DNA of 37,345 nucleotides from CAZIDL01 sp964537825. Lineage in GTDB: Bacteria > Bacteroidota > Bacteroidia > Flavobacteriales_D > CAYVSK01. Below are positions 32,612 through 37,345 of this stretch, piece after piece. A program made the position numbers and the translations under genes. The DNA lies in assembly GCA_964537825.1 (NCBI GenBank), contig CAZIDL010000020.1:1-37345 (forward strand), in the 5' to 3' direction. Position 1 is the first letter of the stretch; each line of letters opens with the position of its first letter. Under the pieces are notes generated by a model. It ran no database searches, was not told the origin of the DNA, and saw only the letters and a program-made list of their open reading frames with translations.

Positions 32612-33828
32612 CGGGACCTGAAGTATTTGCGCGTCAGAAGGCGGACCGGAAAGTAAGCGGACAGCAGGCCGATCAACAGGACGATCCCCAGGACTGCCAG
32701 CACATCGAGTCCGTGCAACGCAATGGGATAATGGTCCACTACAGCGTTCTGTAGTCTAACAAGCCCCCAGGCGTCCTGGGCCAGACAGAGCAGGATCCCT
32801 ACGCCGATCCCGAGAAGGCCTCCGAAAAGGTTGATCATCAGACCTTCTGTGAAGAAGATCCGTCGAATGGTCCATTTGGAAGCTCCCATTCCCTGAAGGA
32901 TCTTGATGTCCCCTTTTTTCTCGATGATGAGCATCGTTAGAGAGGCGATGATATTAAAGGTCGCGATCACAAGGATGAAACTAAGGATGAGAAAAGTGAT
33001 CCATTTTTCGGTCCGGTTCGTCTTGTAAAGGAGCCGGTTTTTCTCGTAGCGGGTCCGCACCTGAAGAGCTTTTCCTGCTATTCCCTTCACCTGCGCTTTC
33101 ACTTTTTCCAGGGCGTGGCCTTCCCCCACGTCGATCTGCACGGCACTCCACTCCTCGTTGTAACCGAAGAGTTTTTCACTGAAATCCAGAGGTGTGATGA
33201 TATAGCGGGAGTCGAAATCGACGTTCACAGAAAAGACCCCCCCGACCGGAATATGCTCCTGTCGGAATGCCCGTTCCTTGTAACGGTGGATCTCTTTTTC
33301 TCGCTTCGGGGCGGAGATGCGAATGGATTCCGGAAAGGCTGGGGAAATGGGGATGTTAAGCTTTTTTTTGATCCCGAGGCCGAGGATGCTCCGGGCTTTC
33401 CCTTCCTTCCCTTTGAGCAGTGCATCCCCCGAGATCACCATCGAATCCAGTCCGCTGAATTCGAGGAAGACGGGTTCGATGCCCTTAACGGTGGCGATCA
33501 CGTGATCGCCTTCGTGTTTGAGGAGGGCGTTCTCTTCGATGGTCCGGGAAAGTGCGTTCACGCCTTCCAGCTTCCTGATGGCACCGATATCGAGCGAGTC
33601 TTCGTGGAAAACTTTCCCCTTCTCCGCTTCTATGCTAAGGTCTGGATCGAATGTGCTATAAAGGTTGTCCACGAGTCGCTCGATACCATTGAAAGCTGAA
33701 AGGACGACCACCATGGCCATGGTCGCAAAAGCTATAGCAACGACGGATATCCCGGATATTACATTGATGATGTTGTGCGACTTCTTCGAAAAGAGGTAAC
33801 GCCTGGCTATGTAGAAAGGGAAGTTCAA
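32608..33828 (-). CDS. FtsX/LolC-LolE-type ABC transporter permease
   Basis: The protein is 406 residues. The N-terminus YIARRYLFSKKSHNIINVIS leads into transmembrane helix 1 (about 22-45, with SAFNGIE after it), matching LolC/LolE permeases. A large periplasmic domain (about 46-275) follows, then three C-terminal helices (about 278-300, 325-350, 370-395). KKGDIKILQGMGASKWTIRRIF is the coupling-helix region that contacts the ATPase. LolCDE extracts lipoproteins from the inner membrane for transport to the outer membrane; no lolD ATPase gene lies in the window. Bacteroidota often place this gene after rbfA, as here (19-base gap). Confidence 0.9.
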   Translation of the reverse strand: MNFPFYIARRYLFSKKSHNIINVISGISVVAIAFATMAMVVVLSAFNGIERLVDNLYSTFDPDLSIEAEKGKVFHEDSLDIGAIRKLEGVNALSRTIEENALLKHEGDHVIATVKGIEPVFLEFSGLDSMVISGDALLKGKEGKARSILGLGIKKKLNIPISPAFPESIRISAPKREKEIHRYKERAFRQEHIPVGGVFSVNVDFDSRYIITPLDFSEKLFGYNEEWSAVQIDVGEGHALEKVKAQVKGIAGKALQVRTRYEKNRLLYKTNRTEKWITFLILSFILVIATFNIIASLTMLIIEKKGDIKILQGMGASKWTIRRIFFTEGLMINLFGGLLGIGVGILLCLAQDAWGLVRLQNAVVDHYPIALHGLDVLAVLGIVLLIGLLSAYFPVRLLTRKYFRSR

Positions 33829-33847
33829 CGCAGAAGAAGCGGAAGCT

Positions 33848-34186
33848 TCAGTCCTTTAAGAGCTCATCGATGCGAGCTGCCCGGTCGATCGAATCGTCAA
33901 GGTGGAGCTCGATCTCGGGCATCTTCCGGAGCTGATGCCGAACCTTTTTTCCAAGTTCCCGCTTCAATGCTCCTTTATACTCCAGGATCCTTTGGAAAAG
34001 GGCTTTTTGGTCCTTGAATCCGTAGAGGCTGATGTAGACATTGGCGTTCCGGAGGTCTTTCGAGAATCGGACTTCGGAAACGGTGATCATGGATGTCCCG
34101 AACCATTCGTTCCCGTGCTTCATGAATAAGGAAGCGATCTCCTCCAGAAAGAGGCTTTCGAAGCGAGCTTTTCGGCGTTCTGCCAT
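33848..34186 (-). CDS. rbfA: Ribosome-binding factor A
   Basis: From the ATG at 34186 the protein has 112 residues, the normal length. A longer in-frame reading from 34273 overlaps the upstream transporter gene and adds residues unlike the family. RbfA features are the helix AERRKARFESLFLEEIASLF, then ITVSEVRFSKDLRNANVYISLYG, and the KH-type region RELGKKVRHQLRKMPEIELHLDDSIDRAARID. RbfA helps mature the 30S subunit and is important in cold adaptation. It sits between the Na/Pi cotransporter and the LolC/E-like permease, all on one strand. Confidence 0.94.
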   Translation of the reverse strand: MAERRKARFESLFLEEIASLFMKHGNEWFGTSMITVSEVRFSKDLRNANVYISLYGFKDQKALFQRILEYKGALKRELGKKVRHQLRKMPEIELHLDDSIDRAARIDELLKD

Positions 34187-34191
34187 GGGAA

Positions 34192-34199
34192 CGAAGTTA
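34192..34199 (-). promoter_or_regulatory. TAACTTCG box before rbfA
   Basis: The minus strand reads TAACTTCG, one mismatch from TAnnTTTG, five bases before the rbfA ATG in the 28-base gap after the cotransporter. It could give rbfA a separate, nearly leaderless transcript. Confidence 0.3.
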
Positions 34200-34214
34200 A
34201 TGGATCCTTTTGCG

Positions 34215-35900
34215 TCAGACCTTGCCGGTCCCGCCTTCGGAAACATTGATGATATGATCGCCCACCTTTTCACAGGAGGTGAGGAGATCGTGAAAGATCA
34301 ATCCACTTTTGATGTTGTACTCTTCCTCTTCGATCTTCCGAAGATGGGCTTTTCGTAATTCCTCTTTGCGGGCATCGATCTCCTTTTCCTTTTCAAGGGC
34401 TTTTTTCAGTTCCACCTCCGCGGGGTCCCTGTCGAGGTTCTCCCGCATGATGTTGAAGGCCTGGTCCAGCAACTCGAACATGGAGTTCAATCCCTCTCGC
34501 TGTTCCTGTGTGAACCAAAGCCGCTCGCGCGCTTTGCGTTCGAGGTGTTGGGACATCTGGTAGAGGATGTCCCCGATCCGCTCCAGGTCGTTCACGATGC
34601 TCATCATTCCTCGGATGCGGAGTGAAGAGTCCATGCTTAGATCGTCGCGCGAGATCCTCGAAAGATAATCTGCTACCTCCATCTCGATCCGGTCCGTGAT
34701 CTCCTCGTATTTCCGCACTTTTTTGAGCAATTCGTGCTGGTCCTCAGGAGCCGGCGAGTGGATCAATGATCGGACGAAACCGCTCATTTGGTGCACGATC
34801 TCTCCGAACTTGCTGATCTCTTTTCGTGCTTCGATAAGGGAAAGTTCCGGGGTGGCCAGTAATCCGGAATCTATGTATTCCAATCGTTCGCGCTGTTCTT
34901 TTTCGCCTTTAGGGGGGACCAACTTCTCGATCAGGCTGGACAAAGGTCCTGCAAAGGGGGTCAGAAGGAGGGTGTTCACCGTGTTGAATCCGAAATGAAA
35001 GAGGATAACACCCCATATCAGCGCTTCTTTGCTCTCAAAAGGAGAACCTGCCCCGGTTTCCAGCAATATCCCTTCGATGCCCTGCAACAGAGGGGTGAAG
35101 AACGGAATCACCCAAACGGCCCCGAAAAGGTTAAAGAGGAAATGGATCAGGGCGGTCCGTTTTCCGTTGATATTCGCCATACCCGCTGCCAGGTTGGCCG
35201 TGATCGTCGTTCCGATATTGGCACCCATCACGACCACCACGGACAATTCGAAAGAAAATTCCCCTGAGGTGGCGAATGTCAGGAGAAGGGCTATGGTCGC
35301 TGCGGATGAACGGAGGAGAAAAGTGATCCCGACCCCGAAGATCAGGAAGAGCAGGATCGACCAGCCTCCCATGTCCATGAGGGCCTTTAGGTTCTCGTAG
35401 AAAGGGGTGTCACTCCACTCGAAGAGCTTTTGGAGCATATCCATGCCGAGGAGGAGTAGGCCTGCTCCTATGATGAACTCGCCGAAAGAGCGCCAGTTAT
35501 CATTGCGGGAAAGGGTGATCGGAAGTCCTATAGCAAGGAGGGGGAGGGCGAAGGCAACGATCTTGGCTTGGGTGAAGCCAAGGGTCATAATGATGGCCGC
35601 TGTAATGGTCGTGCCGATATTGGCTCCCATGATCACACCCATCGCCTGCCTGATCCTGATGAATCCGGCGTTCACGAAGCTTACCAGCATTACGCTCGTA
35701 GCTGAAGAGGAATGGATCAGAAAGGAAGTACTGAGGCCTGTGAGAACACCAGCGGCCGGACTCGAGGTCGAACTTTTCAAAAAATCCCGCAGAGGTTGGC
35801 CGAGCAGCTTCTGGCTCGCCTCGCTCAGTATCTTCATGCCGTAAATGAAGAGAGCCAGGGCCCCGATGAAGGCCAATATGCTAAGGAGGGTCGCTTCCAT
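34215..35900 (-). CDS. Na/Pi cotransporter family protein with C-terminal PhoU-like domain
   Basis: The protein is 561 residues. Two inverted membrane repeats carry the PNaS hallmarks: TSFLIHSSSATSVM and GANIGTT (first half), then LLRSSAATIALLLTF and GANIGTT again (second half). About eight to ten hydrophobic helices fill residues 1-325. Residues about 355-555 are a soluble, helical PhoU-like domain (RIRGMMSIVNDLERIGDILYQMSQ is the core, and SCEKVGDHIINVSE closes it). The family carries sodium-coupled phosphate across the inner membrane, and the fused domain probably regulates it. It is next to phoU and pstB on the same strand, so phosphate handling is the clear context. Confidence 0.93.
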   Translation of the reverse strand: MEATLLSILAFIGALALFIYGMKILSEASQKLLGQPLRDFLKSSTSSPAAGVLTGLSTSFLIHSSSATSVMLVSFVNAGFIRIRQAMGVIMGANIGTTITAAIIMTLGFTQAKIVAFALPLLAIGLPITLSRNDNWRSFGEFIIGAGLLLLGMDMLQKLFEWSDTPFYENLKALMDMGGWSILLFLIFGVGITFLLRSSAATIALLLTFATSGEFSFELSVVVVMGANIGTTITANLAAGMANINGKRTALIHFLFNLFGAVWVIPFFTPLLQGIEGILLETGAGSPFESKEALIWGVILFHFGFNTVNTLLLTPFAGPLSSLIEKLVPPKGEKEQRERLEYIDSGLLATPELSLIEARKEISKFGEIVHQMSGFVRSLIHSPAPEDQHELLKKVRKYEEITDRIEMEVADYLSRISRDDLSMDSSLRIRGMMSIVNDLERIGDILYQMSQHLERKARERLWFTQEQREGLNSMFELLDQAFNIMRENLDRDPAEVELKKALEKEKEIDARKEELRKAHLRKIEEEEYNIKSGLIFHDLLTSCEKVGDHIINVSEGGTGKV

Positions 35901-35958
35901 AGCAGGAAGTTAAAGTAAGAGCACGAAGTTGCCTCGCCGTTCAAGGAAAAAGCCTCCC

Positions 35959-36672
35959 TTAACGCTTTTTCTCCTGTTTTTTGTGCTTCAGGACCTTCGC
36001 CTCGATGTAAAAGATGATCTCCTCCGAGATGTTCTTGGTGAGGTCCCCTCCTCGTTCCAGCTTTCGGATGATGGAGAGGATGTAGATGTACTGATCCACC
36101 CGGGACGGGTCCTTTTTGATCAATTCCCCGACTTTTCCAGCAGCTTGCTCATTGATCTCGTTGAGGATGCTGTCCTTCGAAAAGACCTTGCGCGCCAGTT
36201 TGGTATCCTCCTCTTCAAAAGCTTCTTTAACCACCTCGATCATATTGAGAGCGGTGTCGTACATCTCGTTAAAGCGGAGTTCTTCAAGCACCTCATCCTC
36301 CAAGCTTTCTTCCGAGCTTAGGATGTAACGTCCGATGCCGTCGGCATTGTCCCCGAGCCGTTCGAGGTCCGAGTTGATCTTGAAGCAGGCCATCACGAAG
36401 CGGAGGTCGATCGCTACGGGATTGAAGAGGGCGAGGATGTTCTCGCAGTCGCGGTCGATCTTGAGCTCCATAGCATTGACCCGCCGTTCGTTGGATCGGA
36501 TCTCCTGTGCCAGCTCCTGGTCCCGGTTCAGCATCGCCTCTTTGCCCTTTTCGAATTGAGCGTGGATCGTGGCCATCATCTCGATGAGGTCTTCCTTCAG
36601 GAAGTTCAGTTCCGTGCTCAGATGGCTCATGGAGTGCTGCGAGCGATTTCTGATGTCCTTTGCGTCCGTCAT
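35959..36672 (-). CDS. phoU: Phosphate-uptake regulator PhoU
   Basis: From the ATG at 36672 the protein has 237 residues. A longer frame begins at a TTG (36717) that would overlap pstB and is rejected. It consists of two three-helix PhoU repeats with metal-binding motifs: FKINSDLERLGDNADGIG in the first and IIRKLERGGDLTKNISEE in the second, the latter with GG where IG is usual. PhoU damps phosphate uptake through the Pst transporter and the PhoR signalling pathway. It follows pstB by 41 bases, the normal order pstB-phoU, and precedes the Na/Pi cotransporter by 58 bases. Confidence 0.94.
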   Translation of the reverse strand: MTDAKDIRNRSQHSMSHLSTELNFLKEDLIEMMATIHAQFEKGKEAMLNRDQELAQEIRSNERRVNAMELKIDRDCENILALFNPVAIDLRFVMACFKINSDLERLGDNADGIGRYILSSEESLEDEVLEELRFNEMYDTALNMIEVVKEAFEEEDTKLARKVFSKDSILNEINEQAAGKVGELIKKDPSRVDQYIYILSIIRKLERGGDLTKNISEEIIFYIEAKVLKHKKQEKKR

Positions 36673-36713
36673 TCCGGGGATTTGGCACAAGCTATCAAAA
36701 AGCATCGGGTCGG

Positions 36714-37345
36714 TCAACCGAAACGACCCGTTATGTAATTCTGGGTCCGTTCTTTTTCCGGATTCGTGAAGATCGTGGACGTGTCGTCGTATTCGACCAG
36801 TTCACCCATATAGAAGAAGGCTGTTCGGTCGCTTACGCGACCTGCCTGTTGCATGTTGTGGGTAACGATGACGATCGTGTAATCCTTTTTCAGTTCGTAA
36901 GCCAGCTCTTCGATCTTGGCAGAAGAAATGGGGTCGAGGGCGGAGGTCGGCTCGTCCATGAGGATCACTGAGGGTTCCACCGCAAGGGTCCGAGCGATGC
37001 AGACCCGTTGCTGTTGGCCGCCCGATAAAGCGAGTGCATTCCGGCTGAGGTCGTCCTTCACTTCTTCCCAAAGTCCCACTTGCTTGAGGGCATGTTCGAC
37101 CCTTTCCAGAAGGAACTTTTTGTTCTTGATCCCTTGGATCCGAAGGCCATAAGCGACGTTTTCGAAAACGGATTTGGGAAAGGGGTTGGGCTTTTGGAAG
37201 ACCATCCCCACCTTTTTCCTGAGCTCCTCCACGCTCGTTCCTTTCCAGTAGATCTTGTGCCCGTCGACGAAGACCTCCCCTTTCATGGAGAAGCTTTCGA
37301 TGTAATCGTTCATCCGGTTGAACATTCGCAGGAAGGTGGATTTCC
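36714..37345 (-). CDS. pstB: Phosphate ABC transporter ATP-binding protein PstB, partial
   Basis: The N-terminus is outside the window; the frame is open to the last base and begins inside the Walker A motif (KSTFLRMFNRMND). About 209 residues are visible: the Q-loop FQKPNPFPKSVFENVAYGLR, the ABC signature LSGGQQQR, Walker B VILMDEPTSALDP and the H-loop VTHNMQQA. The FQKPNPFP motif is specific to PstB. It energises high-affinity phosphate import through PstCA with PstS, whose genes should lie beyond the right edge. It is followed by phoU. Confidence 0.96.
   Translation of the reverse strand, partial: KSTFLRMFNRMNDYIESFSMKGEVFVDGHKIYWKGTSVEELRKKVGMVFQKPNPFPKSVFENVAYGLRIQGIKNKKFLLERVEHALKQVGLWEEVKDDLSRNALALSGGQQQRVCIARTLAVEPSVILMDEPTSALDPISSAKIEELAYELKKDYTIVIVTHNMQQAGRVSDRTAFFYMGELVEYDDTSTIFTNPEKERTQNYITGRFG

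Noticed and set aside
34187..34273. 29-residue N-terminal extension of RbfA
   Set aside because: It overlaps the cotransporter gene and is unlike RbfA; the internal ATG at 34186 gives the family's normal length.
9..37345. Mobile element or phage island
   Set aside because: No transposase, integrase, terminal repeats or att-like duplication at the tRNA-Ala gene were found; the genes are typical core and surface genes of the phylum.

Overview
The window looks like chromosomal DNA of a Bacteroidota member, most likely in or near the Flavobacteriales. The evidence is several large secreted proteins with SprB repeats, lamin-tail domains and type IX secretion (T9SS) C-terminal domains, a gliding-motility lipoprotein GldH next to PBP1A, a DUF2911 protein, a TPR-SpoIIE phosphatase, and promoter-like TAnnTTTG boxes instead of a classical -10 hexamer. 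Base composition looks moderate (near 50% G+C). No transposase, integrase, phage gene, CRISPR array or rRNA was seen. One tRNA is present, tRNA-Ala(GGC).

Layout, left to right. (1) 1-6097, minus strand: two tandem giant secreted proteins. Each has seven roughly 60-residue propeller-type repeats followed by SprB repeats; the first is cut by the window edge. (2) 6411-10375, plus strand: a TPR / transmembrane / SpoIIE-type phosphatase, then an ALDH8-like aldehyde dehydrogenase. Between them lie two crossing inverted repeats that could fold as a pseudoknot. (3) 10383-12738: a small unknown protein, a YD-repeat lipoprotein and a DUF2911 protein. (4) 12739-17127, minus strand: a tightly overlapping operon of secreted PIG-L deacetylase, one-helix membrane protein and sodium:solute symporter. 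(5) 17244-19829, plus strand: a SCO copper chaperone, a T9SS-exported protein and a lipoprotein translationally coupled to it. (6) 19849-24519: tRNA-Ala, a fructosamine-kinase family protein, a large lamin-tail surface protein and aspartate-semialdehyde dehydrogenase.

(7) 24527-30800, minus strand: an AMP-forming acyl-CoA synthetase, PBP1A, GldH and DNA polymerase III delta prime. pgk is divergent from holB across a pair of perfect TAnnTTTG boxes. The gene for the PSP1-domain protein RicT, which I recall often sitting between holB and gldH in this phylum, is not there. (8) 32093-37345, minus strand: a run of pstB (partial), phoU, Na/Pi cotransporter, rbfA, LolC/E-type permease and cvpA, joining phosphate uptake to housekeeping genes.

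The region is compact. Several convergent pairs have gaps of 0-16 bp or overlap, and several co-directional pairs share ATGA stop/start overlaps. Most of it is ordinary core genome. The best candidates for something undescribed are the pseudoknot-like element at 8773-8852, the PIG-L/membrane peptide/symporter operon, the two-propeller adhesin locus facing a phosphatase, and the coupled T9SS protein-lipoprotein pair. All gene calls come from reading sequence motifs by eye; no database search was run.
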